Shown here piece after piece: positions 40,998 through 52,824 of a stretch of 64,000 nt of DNA. The translations under genes and the position numbers were made by a program. Under the pieces are notes generated by a model. The model had not been told where the DNA came from. It saw only the letters and a program-made list of their open reading frames with translations, and searched no databases. Position 1 is the first letter of the stretch; each line of letters opens with the position of its first letter. The stretch is from Xiphydria camelus (taxonomy: Eukaryota > Arthropoda > Insecta > Hymenoptera > Xiphydriidae): contig OY783201.1 in NCBI GenBank assembly GCA_963678675.1, positions 20,143,769 through 20,207,768 on the forward strand. The letters run 5' to 3'.

Positions 40998-41407
40998 TAC
41001 AGTATGTCCCGTGGATAACGCAAGTATTTGAATTTCCCTGACATTTGACTTTGGTAGTGCTTGGAACGGTGCTGTAGTTAGAGTTGGCTTCAGAAGAGTG
41101 CGCTGCGTTCTTACGAGCCGTGTTTCGAGAGCGAAAAGTGTAAAACGTCTGATTTCGCGGGAACTGTCAATTCGGGAAATCGAAGCGTCTAACCTCGAAA
41201 TTAACTGAATTTGTAAATAATGGTAAATAATGTGTAGAAAAGTGATGAGAAATAATCATACCGGTTTCGCGCGGAAACACGGCTCGTAAGAACGCAGCGC
41301 ACTCTTCTGAAGCCAACTCTAACTACAGCACCGTTCCAAGCACTATCAAAGTCAAATGTGGGGGAAATTCAAATATTATACTTGCGTTATCCACGGGACA
41401 TACTGTA
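40998..41407. repeat. 410-bp palindromic MITE
   Basis: Ends TACAGTATGTCCCGTGG and the inverse complement. The arms extend about 125 bp including GAAGAGTGCGCTGCGTTC. TA at both ends fits Tc1/mariner-type target use. No ORF. Confidence 0.8.
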
Positions 41408-41712
41408 TAGTTGGTAGGATTGGTAGCATGGGCTACTGACGCATTTTTTGATAAAAATCGCTTTAAATAGAAGAGAACGAAACTAAAAGAACAGGTTTTG
41501 AAAAAATGCGATTCGTGCACCTATTCGCTCGAAAAAAATGATTGAAAGTGGAGTTCGTTTCCGCGTATAGATTGCCTGTGACATCAGTGCGGTATGTAAC
41601 AGAGGTTCCCAATGTGGGGAACCGATGCGTTCCGACTGCTACTTCAATAGTTCTCTATTAATAATTGACAGTATGATCAAGTTTGATCAAAATTATATGA
41701 AGTGTCTCGTTC

Positions 41713-41980
41713 GAAGATGATAGTATTGTAGTCATGCTTGCCATGCCTAACATCACAACGTTTAGCGCGTAAATTTAGAAAAGGAAGGTGGCGCCCTCCG
41801 CCGTCTTCCTTCCGTACTCCTTTTTTTTTTTTTATAGAGAGGCAAATGAGTTTATTCACCATCCCTAGACCTGGCCAGGATCCGGGGGTGTGTGGGGCTC
41901 GGGACCTAACCTACCGTAAACCCCTGGCGACTCTGGCCCTTCCACTTCATATTGTTTTGTTGGACGGTGTAAAGAATTAG
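41713..41980 (-). repeat. DIRS inverted terminal repeat, left arm
   Basis: Contains CATCACAACGTTTAGCGCGT and AAGGAAGGTGGCGCCCTCCG, the inverse of the right arm near 49850-49910. It includes an extra ~110 bp (41815-41925) absent from the other arm. It preserves the uninterrupted target sites of two insertions found in the right arm: CATGCCTAACATC and ATAGTATTGTAG. Confidence 0.8.
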
Positions 41981-42565
41981 GCCCGCCGCAAATTGAGCCC
42001 GGGCCCACGCACGACACATGTGCAGCGCACGCGTGCGTTACTTCCCGAGTCGAAATTTCTATATTCACTTTGACACTGAACACACTGCTACGCCCTACCT
42101 GGCCGCTACCAGGTAGCTGCCACGCCCCTCTATGACCCGGGTAAGGCCTTACTTCACCCTGAACACACTGCTTGGACGCTGCTTTCACCCTGACAACCCT
42201 GACTACGCTACATTATTTCATTCTAATAGAAGGGTCGTCTGGGTCGAATAAGGTTCGATCGAGATCAGCAGATCGAGCATAAACCGCTACCGCTCAGTAC
42301 GCTCAGAAGTAGCGCTCTCTGTTCTGCTGACAACAAGTTTCGGCCGTGGTCTTCGATACATTTAGGCGCGTGGCGCGGCGGACTTAAACGATCGACTTGT
42401 ACTGAAATTTAGCTTTATAACATTGTTTAGGAACAATCAATTTGAGAGTCAGATTCGTTTTTAGCGCACATAAATCTATAAGAATCACCTGGTCTGGTTC
42501 GAGTAACAAAATCACTGTTGTCCAGTATTATATCTGGTTACAAAATGTTGTGTTGTTTATATCAA
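41981..42565. other. DIRS internal region, no gene recognised
   Basis: GC-moderate sequence inside the left terminal repeat. No tyrosine recombinase motif was found on either strand. Confidence 0.4.
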
Positions 42566-42712
42566 TACCTCAGAGCTAAACAGTATTAACACAATTTTTT
42601 TTCAAAAACCGTATTATTTCCTCATTCTGCTATTTTACATTGAAAATAGCAGAATGAAGAAATAATACGGGTTTCGAAAAAAATGGAGTTAATACTGTTT
42701 AGCTCTGAGGTA
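42566..42712. repeat. 147-bp palindromic MITE
   Basis: Ends ACCTCAGAGCTAAACAGTAT and the inverse complement, flanked by TA. An inner palindrome ATTCTGCTATTTT also pairs. No ORF. Confidence 0.75.
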
Positions 42713-43216
42713 CTGTTATGGTAACAGATTGTTTTACGATTGCCGGTGGCAAGAAAATGTAATTTTTTTCGTAATAATACATAAAATATAAGATGTTCCG
42801 TCGCACGACAGACGGAATTCGACACATCAGTTCACACCGCTCCACATCATTCATAAAATGCGCCAAAACTTCTTCCGATGGAAGTGAGCGGGAGCGCTGG
42901 AGCGTAACTTTTCTTCGTTACAAAACATGGCGACCGCTATCACTTACGCCACTTGGAGCGCTCGGTAGCATGCGCGTTCGGCAGATTTTTGCTGAGCTGC
43001 TTCATAACTGTTGCGGAGCGGTATGATCTGCTGAACACACCCAATCTATCTAAGAAGGTACAGCCAAAATTTCAAGTCAATCGGATAAAAATTATTCGAG
43101 TTCTACTGCTAGCCGTTTTTGAAAACATGGTTTCGAGATAAACGCGTTTAAAGTTTCACAATGTGTTATTATCTACATGAAATTGTTAAGATACAGACTT
43201 GTTGATTTTTTTACCT

Positions 43217-44087
43217 TTACTCTGCTATCCCAGCACCATATAACTTGCCTTCTGCGTCGATTTCTCTCCTCTCGATTTTTTTTCTTTCCGATTTAGCGTC
43301 ATGACGGCTGGTTCTGGCGCCTTCGGATAGTGAGCGCTCGGCAAGTTCAATACGGCGCGAGTCAATTTCCATACAAAAATCGAAACATTAGGTCTGTTCC
43401 AACCGAGCCGAAAGCCGTACACGGAACGGTACACGTCATGCGCAGTAGGAAGATGGAACGGATTTTCACTTCTGCGCATGACCATTTCTCTACTGCGCAT
43501 GACGTGTACCGTTCATGTACGGTTCTCAGCTCGGTTGGAACAAACCTATTATTGACGACCAACGGTGATTCCGAGTACATCCATGACCGTCACATTACAC
43601 TAGATAATCCGTCATTAAAAGTTATAACCGCAACATTTACTGCTTTATCCACTATCTTCTTTCCGCTTGAAATCGCTTTCGGAGCGATCGACCAAGCAAT
43701 AGAATTGAACGATTCATTTGGATTTTGGGTGAATCCTCCCAAGCAGCGAGACAAAAGGTCGTCTGAACTGAGGTCGTCGTAAATTGGTTTTATCGCATTG
43801 AAAACATCGTCGTGCATTGCAGGGACGTGTGTATAATCATCGATTGTACCTGAAGCTTGCGCTTGTTGCCAAGAGCACCACGACGTTCTTCCAGTCGGAC
43901 ATTTATCGTGTTGCGGGTTGTCGTCGGTTGACATTTTGTGTTCTATTGTTGCATAAATATCATTTCGCATTTTTTCAACCGATTCCGAATTTCTTCTGAT
44001 TGCAAGACCGTAATAAATAGTCAATTCATCTATGAGTTTGCCAGTCAATTTGCCACGGTCTCCCAGACCTTTAGTGTTTTTCTTCAC
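43217..44087 (-). pseudogene. Mutator-like transposase remnant 2
   Basis: On the - strand: KKNTKGLGDRGKLTGKLIDE, then TSWCSWQQAQASG, IKPIYDDLSSDDLLSRC, NPNESFNSIAWSIAPK and FNDGLSSVM. A one-frame change and a 156-bp MITE (43391-43546) interrupt it. Beyond the MITE the frame resumes to IDAEGKLYGAGIAE and a stop at 43217-43219. The N-terminal half is missing, and I could not find terminal repeats. Related to 4755-5249, and shared non-coding sequence (ACTTTAAACGCGTTT) follows both stops. Confidence 0.8.
43391..43546. mobile_element. 156-bp MITE inside Mutator-like remnant
   Basis: Arms GGTCTGTTCCAACCGAGC and the inverse complement, with TA on both sides (43389-43390, 43547-43548). Inner palindromes carry TACTGCGCATGACGTGTACC. 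Non-coding. Confidence 0.8.
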
Positions 44088-44514
44088 TAAAATGGTTATT
44101 CAGCCAACGTATGTTCAATATTTGCTTCGAACTACCAATTAGCACTATCTGTACCTCATTTAGGAACTAAAAGGGGTACCTTCGCACCGCAGGTACCGAG
44201 TAAAAGGGGCGAAACTCACTCTGAAATTCAATTTGCCATTTCCATGCGCTCGGACTTACTTCGAAAATTCGTCTTTTACGAGCACTTAAAATTTTTTTTC
44301 AACAATGGACGATGTCAGATATTACTCTTGACATGTTTTTACGCCATTTAAGCCAATAAAAAAAATGGAAAAAAAATTCCCACTAGATATTACCCCTTAA
44401 AGTAATGTTTTCGGGGTAAAAGTTTTTTTTTACCAAGTTTTTACTATTGGTACTGTGTTTTGAATAACTTTAACTATTATGTTTGCTGTGTTTCATGCAA
44501 AATAAAATTTTAGG

Positions 44515-45773
44515 ATACATCCCAATTGAGATCATCTAAAATGTTATCGGTTAACACGATTTTTCCCTCGTAATCGCCTCCGTTAATTTTTAACATTAAA
44601 AGTTTTAATCTTTCCATTCTCTTACAATGTATATAAAACCACAGGCTACAGCTGGCACGCCGATGTTAATATACCTAAAAATTATACGAATTTTCTTATT
44701 TTGTAAGATTTTCCTATTTTAAACTCCTCTGTTAATTCTATCATCTTTTTTTTCTTTTTATCTGTTAATTTTAATGAAAAATCAGTGGAGTCTATGATAA
44801 AACCTAAATATTTGTATTGTTGTTGAGCTGAGAGTGAACTCTTTTTATAGTTTATAATGAAACCCAACTGATTCAATAATTTAATAGCTCTTTGCATATT
44901 TATTTCACACGTTCTCTTTGATTTACCAATAAAAAGGAAATCGTCCAAGTACAATAGCAAGAGCATTCCCTCTAATCTCAATTTATTTATAATGGGTTTC
45001 ATTATTTTTGTAAAAATGTACTTACTTGTGCATAATCCAAAAGGTAGACAGCAAAATTGATAGATTTGCCCTTTAAATTTGAATCTGAGAAACTTTTTGT
45101 GTCCTTCGAAAATAGGAACAAGAAAGTATGCATCTTTAAGGTCCATGGTACCTAAAAAATCCCCTCGAGAGACTAGATTTAGTGCTACTCGAATATCCTC
45201 CAATTTGAAGTGTGGTGGTTTAATGAATTTATTTAAATTTTTTTAATTGAAAATGAAACAATTTGACCCATCAGGTTTTGGGACTAAAGAGTAAGACGAG
45301 AAAAATTGTCCCGGGCATTCCTCACATTCCTCGATAGCACCTTTTTTAATTAATTCTTGTATTTCCAATTCTAATTTACTAGATTCCTCCTTGGAGAATT
45401 TTTTCTCTTCTGGAGAGACCAACTGTCTTGGGGTTTCTATGAATGGAATTTTGTAGCCATTCAAGCACTCTAATACATATCTATCTGACGTGATATCTCT
45501 CCATCTGTCTACAAAGCAGCGGAGGCGCCCTGCTGGTCTCTGTACCTGAATTATTTCCTCAACGATGACGATGTCCTCCTCCTCTCCTCTGATTTCGATG
45601 AGGTTCGGGAGGTTTTGTACGTTTTGGGTTTGAACTTCAGTTGACGACGTTTCGGTAATTGACCCACCCGACGACTCCCGGCACAGGTGGGTATTTCGAG
45701 TTTCCCTGGTTTCGATACTCTGAGACATACTTTTGGAAAGCTTTTTTTTTGATGTTGTCGCAGACTTTCCCAA
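44515..45773 (-). pseudogene. DIRS-type reverse transcriptase (pol)
   Basis: Starts MGKSATTSKKKLSK and reads AGRLRCFVDRWRDITSD and YKIPFIETPRQLVSPEE, then [20 protein letters not shown]. One TAA follows near 45245; then LGTMDLKDAYFLVPIFEGHK, FCCLPFGLCTS, LLLLYLDDFLFIGKS with the catalytic YLDD, and YKYLGFIIDSTDFSLKL. After KSYKIRKF the frame shifts, but FLGILTSAC and residues of the connection to RNase H are still readable to about 44515. LKDAYF and CPGQF motifs are typical of DIRS RTs. Downstream RNase H core and recombinase are absent. Confidence 0.8.
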
Positions 45774-46855
45774 TCTCTGTTACGCTATTAATTTTTTTTT
45801 TGAGTTGTCCCCGTAGAGCAGCTTATCCGGTATTAATCTGTCAACCATGTCCTTCATGTCATCGCCCATTTTTGGTGTGATGTAGGATTTTCTTCCCACT
45901 GACTGTTGATGAAAAACATCTACAATCATCTGACCTGCGTGACTAATATATTCAGTTAGTTCTTCCTCATCTACGCCATCTTTCGGCTGTTCTAAAAGTA
46001 AAGTGATTGCTGCCCCCAGAGCAATTATCGCAGTTCCGACGCAGTTTTGCGTTTTAACAAAGTGGTCGTCTCTTTGTTTAGGGATTCCCTTGCATAATGG
46101 GAGAATCTCTTCCTTTAGCTCGGGTGCTTCCATGAAAAGTTCCCCCTTTCTATCGTAGCTTTCGAGAATTTCTGCTTCATTTTTCTCCGGAAGACCTTCC
46201 TTCTTCCACTTTATCCATGTAGTTTTCAATTCAGGATGAAATCTAATCCTCTTGAATTTGCAGTCACTGGGGTCAGCCCCAAGCACCTTTAAGGCTTCGT
46301 TATTTGCTTCCTGTTCTGGTGCCTGGTCTGAGATTTTTACCTCTTGAACGTCATTATTATCCATCTCTGGTGGTTCATTTTCCTTCTCGTCAATATCTAG
46401 AAAAGTGAACACACGAAAAAAAAGATATTTTTTAGGGTCGCACTTATTGTGCATTTGTGATAGTTTTGTTCTTATTGAACTCAATCAAACCACCCTTTGA
46501 GGTCTTATTGACCAGACATAGCCGTATGGGCATGTCCCTCGCACTTTCGTATGGAAAACCAAGGTAGATATCGAGGTGTACGATCACTATTGTGAATTAC
46601 ATACCAGCTGCTTTGATATGGGAAGACTCGAGTGTTAAGTGGCCCGGAGACGGTCAATAATATTGTCAATAATATTGTCAATGGGCATCAAATTGATCGT
46701 GTACGAAGCGATTGATGCCATTGTCAATCGATGGACGGACATTGATAGGAAATTTGATTGAAGCACATTGACGGAGACCATTGACGCATCCCAATTGATC
46801 GTGTAATCGATAAATTGTCAATCGCGTTCGGGCAGTTGCACCAGACGGCCACGCG

Positions 46856-48806
46856 ATGGCGGATACGCCGCAGAGCTCCGTGGAACTCGAAAACTTAGGA
46901 GATAGAGATTTTGTATTACTTTTAATTGCTTTGTACCGCGATCAACCGGAGTTGTGGCGAGTAAAATCGAAGGATTATTTAAACAAGAATAAGAAAAGCA
47001 TTGCTTTAAAAAAAATTCTAACTGCTCTACAACAGTATAAACCAAATTATACGGAGGATAATTTGAAGAAAAAAATAAATATCCTGCGAACCAACTTCAA
47101 TAAAGAGTACCAGAAAATTGATCAAAAAAAGCGATCAGGTGCATCTAGTGATGACATTCCGGAGCCTGCATTATGGTACTATAACGATCTACTTTTTATA
47201 AAAGATCAAGTGGAGATAGCAGATACTGACAGTTCAGAGGTAAGTAAAAAACTATTTCGTTTAGTTTAAATATTTCTTTATTTCACTACATTAGGAAGGT
47301 TAGGTACTTTTTATTTGTTAGTCTAATTTACAATTTCAAGCAATTTTCTTGCCATGGCACTGAACCTACAGTATTGAAATAATCACAAAAATTATCTCTA
47401 ACTTTCTTAGCTTCAACCGCTGAATTACCCCTCATTCTTTGAAGATCAGTTAACAGTTCTGTTCCCTGTCTCCATGAACCTACTTCAATTGTTCCAGAAG
47501 CTGTATTTTCATAATCAACATCATTGCGCTGAATGTAATTTGTATTATTTCTAGTTGACAAGTAGTTGTGTAAATAACAGCAAGAGCCATTACTATCTTT
47601 CGAGCCTTATCTGGTGCGAATTTGATGTTTTTTTGAAAAATCTTAAACCTTGATGTTAAAATACCAAACGCGTTTTCAACGATTCTACGCGCACGAGATA
47701 ATCTATAGTTGAAAATGCGTTTTTCATTTGTCAGGCAAGATCTATTGTAGGGCTTCATAAAATTTGGCATTAGCTGGAAGGCTTCATCACCAATGAACAC
47801 ATAAAGATACTTCTTATCTGTTCCTGGTAATTCGCGTGGATCAGGAATATTGAGTTGGTTTTGAGACATTTTTTCCCAAAATAGTGTGTTCTTCAGAACG
47901 CCTCCATCTGATACCCGTCCATTGGCTCCAACATCAATCATGAGGAATTGATAATTCGCATTAACAATAGCCATAAGCACGATACTAAAAGTTCCCTTAT
48001 AGTTGTAATAGTAAGAACCAGAGTTCGAGGGCTTTTGTATGGCCACATGTTTGCCATCTGCGCTTCCTATACAGTTATGGAAGTTCCACCTTTCTTCAAA
48101 CTCTTGCGCCACTTCTTTCCATCCTTGTGCATTTTTTGGAATCTGAAATAAAAAAATATTGTTATTCACATTTTTCACTTCACTTTTTTTTATAAACTTC
48201 TTCAATCTTTTATGCTATTATTTTTATGTTTTCTTTACAGCAACCATTGGTTCAAGACTGCCAAGAGCCCCGGGCGGCATCTGTCAAGACTGTGCCCCCT
48301 AAGAGAAAAAAACCAGCACCTGAATCATCAACAGATGAACTCGTGGGGTTAGCTACAGCGTATTTTTAAAAACCATCGGACACTGAAGAGGACATACTAG
48401 CTAAGGGATGGGCTATAAAATTGAACACATTAACCCCAGACCAACGACGGTATGCTGAGAAAATCATTAACGATACCCTGTTTGAAGGTGAAATGGGTGC
48501 GTTAACAAGGGGAACGGAGTGCGTTTTTTACCATCATCGCAAACCCCATCACGTTTGTGTTCAACTTCGCCTGCACCGAACAGCTCACCGTCCCGTACAC
48601 CTGAACGCTCTTTCCAAAAGGTCTTACTTTCACCATTTCCGCTCTCTTCTCAAACACAGAAACAAAGCTATCGCAAACAAGAAAGTCATCGCGATTCTTT
48701 CAATACCTCCAACGTCGCCAGTGCCTCTCCTAGTTTTCTGACTGAAGACACTGAAGAACAAACTGCAGCAAACTACTTGATGGCATTCAATTCTTTACAT
48801 AAATAA
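46856..48806 (+). pseudogene. Harbinger MADF/Myb-like DNA-binding protein, 2 exons
   Basis: Exon 1 (46856-47239) encodes a MADF domain: LIALYRDQPELWRVKSKDY, KKILTALQQY, NLKKKINILRTNFNKEYQ and DDIPEPALWYYNDLLFIKD. Donor GAG|GTAAGT, acceptor TTCTTTACAG (48240). Exon 2 reads through one TAA at 48367 to KLNTLTPDQRRYAEKIINDT. It then changes frame in a T-run near 48512 and ends TEEQTAANYLMAFNSLHK at 48806. In this family the protein escorts the transposase to the nucleus and the ends. The stop and frameshift disable it unless they are sequence errors. Confidence 0.8.
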
Positions 48807-49263
48807 TTAATCCTTTTAAGTTCATTTGTTAATGTATGCTATTTTAAGATAAACGTCCTATAAATAAACTTACCTGAATGTAATCTCTTAATTTCTGGAT
48901 TATAGCCTCGCATGTTTCCATTATGATTATCTCCAATGTTCGTGGAGCAATGGCACAGGTAAACTTTAAATCTTCCATATCCATGCCAGAGGCAAGGTAT
49001 CTCAATGTTACAGACAGTCTCTGACTAGCAGGAATTGCAAGACGCATTACAGTATCTTGTTTTTCGATGTCTGGCCGAATTAATGCTAATAATGTATCAA
49101 AACTGTTGTCATCCATTCGGAGAAAATTCTTATAATCATCTGGTTCACTAATTCGCAGAAGTTGTAGTAAATGTTCATGGGTAAAGCGGCTTCTCAGTTT
49201 ATACCACTCTTTCGACCAGCGTCTCCTCCTCTTCTCTTTCGTCTTGGCTTTTTTTGGCTGCAA
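47328..49263 (-). pseudogene. HARBI1-like DDE transposase, 2 exons
   Basis: Exon 1 (49263-48874) has an N-terminal basic stretch, LRMDDNSFDTLLALIRPDIE and ASQRLSVTLRYLASG. Donor CAG|GTAAGT, acceptor TTATTTCAG. Exon 2 from 48142 continues IPKNAQGWKEVAQEFEERWN, then GSADGKHVAIQKPSNSGSYY (first Asp), MIDVGANGRVSDGGV (second Asp) and SRARRIVENAFGILTSRF (Glu). A one-base change near 47585 separates AVIYTTT from the true C-terminus NTASGTIEVGSWRQ to stop at 47328. Otherwise the catalytic DDE is complete. Confidence 0.88.
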
Positions 49264-49796
49264 ACAGCCAAAGTTAAGGATAAAAAGGCCAAATCTGTAT
49301 CTGACACCATTACTCGCGAGAAATTCACTGCCACTAATAAAACCTAACCAATAAAAGATTCGACTCGACTCGCAAGAAATTCACAGCCACTGATGAAATA
49401 TTGACGTGTTCATTGGATCTCCGTCAATCGCAATTGCAATTGAAATCATCAATCTTATTGACAATATTATTGACCGTCTATGTGCTACTCCATCAATCGC
49501 AATTGATCAATGTCATTGACAATATTATTGATCGTCTCCGGGCTACTTTAGAGTTGCTTCGGGTGGGGCCTGTCTCCCTTGAATATCCACTAGCGTCTCT
49601 ACCACCTTTGTTAGGTTATTCAGTCTTTCCTGCAATTCATCGAGCTTCCCTTCACGTCTACTTTTCTTATGGTGGCTCCTGGATCTTGATCTGGAACGAT
49701 TCCTCTTCTTGTCCTTCGTCATTTCGAATTGGTTTATTAAGAAACTAGATTCGATCTAATTTTTAACTTGTTGCGCAAAAAACGTCTCGATGCTTC

Positions 49797-49912
49797 GGCA
49801 CAACGAAACAATATGAAGTGGAAGGGCCAGAGTCGCCAGGGAGTACGGTAGGAGGACTGCGGAGGGCGCCACCTTCCTTTTCTAAATTTACGCGCTAAAC
49901 GTTGTGATGTTA
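49797..49912 (-). repeat. DIRS inverted terminal repeat, right arm (inner part)
   Basis: Inverse of 41738-41980 without the ~110-bp insert. It continues beyond the MITE at 50090-50116 (GGCATGGCAAGCATGACTAC) and beyond the 4-kb transposon at 54143-54155. Confidence 0.75.
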
Positions 49913-50089
49913 TGGCCATCACACACAAAATTCCGTAAGGCCGTAAGACGTAAGCGTAAGCGAATAGACCAATCAGGATCAAGTATCCCGTTGTGGTGGG
50001 GTTACGGACAACGGAATACTTGATCCTGATTGGTCTATTCGCTTACGCTTACGCCTTACGGCCTTACGGAATTTTGTGTGTGATGGCCC
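49913..50089. mobile_element. TTA-flanked MITE in DIRS terminal repeat
   Basis: Arms TGGCCATCACACACAAAATT and inverse complement, about 80 bp each, TTA at 49910-49912 and 50090-50092. The other DIRS arm shows the empty site with a single TAA (41748-41750), proving insertion and TSD. PIF/Harbinger-type MITE. Confidence 0.92.
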
Positions 50090-50518
50090 TTAGGCATGGC
50101 AAGCATGACTACAATACTGCCCAACTATGGAGAAAGGCAGTAACTACTGACCGACGAATTTGTGGGAAATCAACTTTAACTTTGATGCCTATAGCCGAAG
50201 GGTTTCCAAGACAGATTACTAATAAAACCTAGCATTAACATTAAAAAAGGGTCTCCGAATTTAGTTTTAATAATCAAAAAACCAAATAAATGGAATATGG
50301 ATTAATAAATACACATACTGCTTTTTCCCATTGATTTAAGTACTTCTTTATTCATACTTAAAAGCAGTAAGTGGCATATGCTGCTTTTTTGCGTTGTTTT
50401 TAAATTTACTGCCTTTTTTCATTGCAAAACCTAATAAATATAAAAACGAAAACAAAACACACTTAATAACTAACACATTATTTTCTTCTATGACAGGTTT
50501 TTTTTAACAATTTCGGCG

Positions 50519-52737
50519 TTAATAGTAACTGGCAAATTTAACCAAAATTCCTTCCTGTTGTAGTCCATAAGTCCTAATAGTTGTTTTATTATACCGTCCT
50601 TTTTTTTTCTTCAGTAATCCCACGTGGAAAATTGTGACAGTCTGGATCTGGAATTTTCTTTTTCTTGTATATGTCGCCTCGTAGAAAACTAAGTATTTTA
50701 AACTTACTAGAATGTAGGTCAGACTTAACATGTAAATCGAAAGAACCTCGACAGACCTTAACTTGGTTAATATTGGATAAAAGTATTTTTTCTTTTTCGA
50801 TTGTGTTCCTTTTGTGGGCAGAAAAAAAATCTTTAAAGTCATAAAAATCGTCAATATTCATAACTTTTGTTGTAACCTTTCCACTGTTTGACTTTTGTAC
50901 TGCTTGGACAAAGTCATTGAAATCTTGTCTTTTTTTGATGCTTCAATGCCAATTCTATTTGGTGATGCAGGGAATCGGCCGACATAAATGTATGTCCTGG
51001 CTCAAAATAATTTACTAAGATCGTCTCTGCAGCTATCTTAGAAGAATTGACAATATAGACGAGAAACGACATAAAGGTTCAGTTTTTATTTTGCGCTGAA
51101 CAATTGTCCAACTAGAATATAAAATGTTCGGCGTCGCGATTATGAAGTGTAAACTGAAAGAACGTGCTGATTAGTTCCTCTTTTCCCCGGCCACGCAAAG
51201 CTTCATGCCATACAACTACAACGGGCAGAACTTTTTTGTTTTTTGTTCCAAGGGGTACAAAGGTTTCGTTGTATACAACAAGTCTTTGTGTAAACAAAAC
51301 TTTTTTAAAGTTTTCCATTCTATGCAGCATTATTATTTTTTCCAAATCTGCCAAAACACAAATAGTGTTTGAATCATATTCAATAGATGCATGTTTTTGA
51401 TATAAATGTCGCGCAGTTTTTGCACGGTTTATATGGTCTGACCATTTTTTTACACGTGTCACATTCTGGATTAAAGTCTTCACGCTTATGGGAATGCAGG
51501 TCCATAATTTCACAGAGCTCGCATTCCTCGTTTCCAAGTTTAGTAAATCTAATATTTTCAGTAAACAGTATTTTTCGGTAAGCTTCGTACCCGCATTTAT
51601 ATTGCGGAAATTTTTCCAAAAAGTCATTGTGCATAATGGTTATCGTAATGTCGCTAGGTAAATATTTAACTCTGGGCGAATGTTCTCGACGATAGTGGGA
51701 TATTGATGGATTGAACGAATTTACATGTGCTAATATAATTTGCCTGTCAAGTTTGTTAGGAGGTGGGCCTTTTCCTCTTTGGTCCTCGTTTGGAATGATA
51801 GAACCTGCTTTAGATTTATGTAGTACGTTAAAAATCACTTTATCATTCTTGTGATGGTATCCAAGTGTCCCTAGATAAAATGTTTTACAAACATCTACAT
51901 ATTTTCCAGACTCTTGCAGTAGTCTGTAGCAAAATGTCATGTTCCTTTGTGAATTGTCAGCTTTTGTCCTTCTCTTAACTGGCATCCGTGAACACGAATT
52001 CAGTATGAATTTTCGCTGATTATTCCAAGATAGTAGCCAATATTTTTGATGAATTGATTTCCGCTGATCAAGACCTATTAAATTGTTGCACCCTTTTCTG
52101 CATGTCTCTTTGCAGGGATCTCGAAGTTTGTGCTTACTTCTAGCTTTTAGTTTATCTCTTTCTTTTCTGCTCATGGTGTGTTTTCGTTTTTTAATGTTTC
52201 TTTTTACCGCATTTCTAATTTCCGACAAAGGCCTATCTTCATCTGAGCTTGCCTTCTCAGCTTCCACCGAGGCTTTCTGTGTTTCTTCATTATCTGCTGC
52301 ATTACTGAGAATATCATCTTGACTTTGGGATTGAGCTCCTTCTGCTCTAGCACCTTATAATTTATTTCTATAAGAAGTGCAAAATTATTTGGTATTTCAA
52401 ACTCTGTTTCATCGGTTCTTAAAGTTTTTAGTACACTAGGCTCTTCAAAATTGTTTGATTCACTTAAAAAGTATATCTCGTTTGTTAAAGTGTTTTGTTC
52501 ACAAAGCTCTTCAAAATTATTTGATTCACTTTGAAAGCCTATCTCGTTCGGTAACGTATTTAGCACCACTACATTAGGCTCTCCAAAATTGTTTGATACA
52601 CTTTGAAAATCTATCTCACCTTCTAAGATTTTATGTTGCTCGTGTTCTTCGGGTTCGATGATTGTTAAATCTGATATCATTGAAAGATTTAGTATGCAAC
52701 AATTATCTAGAAAAAGAAAAAACATCAAACTTTTCAT
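50519..52737 (-). pseudogene. Transposase-like protein with DNC-QNKN motif, broken
   Basis: N-terminal acidic part has three diverged copies of a ~30-residue unit around SESNNFEE. After a frame change follow KETCRKGCNNLIGLDQRKSI, a VCKTFYLGTLGYHH segment and ILAHVNSFNPSISHYRREHS, then ECELCEI and CDTCKKM zinc-like pairs. After another change near 51420 come VVYNETFVPLGTK, VVWHEALRGRGKEELISTF, LDNCSAQNKN and FEPGHTFMSADSLHHQIE. The last two look like RNase H-fold acidic motifs (Asp in DNC, Asp in ADS). This is a widespread arthropod family of unnamed transposon proteins (I believe DUF7869-type). Multiple frameshifts, so inactive. Confidence 0.6.
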
Positions 52738-52824
52738 AAACGTCCCGGACTAGGCTGGGAAGCACTACTTTCTCAAAGAAAAAGCGTCCGAGAGAAGCGG
52801 GTACTTTCCGGACGGTTGTCTAAA

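Larger units (their letters stand above)
46638..49547. mobile_element. PIF/Harbinger transposon with both genes
   Basis: Ends AGTGGCCCGGAGACGGTCAA and the inverse AGTAGCCCGGAGACGATCAA are flanked by TTA (46635-46637, 49548-49550). It carries a MADF-domain gene on + and a transposase on -, with the transposase lying largely within the MADF intron. Both are slightly broken. TTGACAATATTATTGA-like repeats fill the subterminal zones. Inserted in DIRS gag. Confidence 0.92.
45780..49722 (-). pseudogene. DIRS gag-like ORF1, spliced, interrupted by Harbinger
   Basis: Exon 1 starts at 49722 ([16 protein letters not shown], then a coiled-coil-like KLDELQERLNNLTKVVETLV), is cut at 49550 by the Harbinger, and resumes at 46637-46605. 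A GT-AG intron (46604-46396) leads to exon 2 (46395-45780). The join reads TLESSHIKAADIDEKENEPP without a break. The exon 2 core VGTAIIALGAAITLLLE, then ISHAGQMIVDVFHQQSVGRK and LIPDKLLYGDNS is characteristic of DIRS ORF1 proteins. Precise removal of the Harbinger plus one TTA leaves an open frame, so ORF1 was intact when it was hit. Confidence 0.7.
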
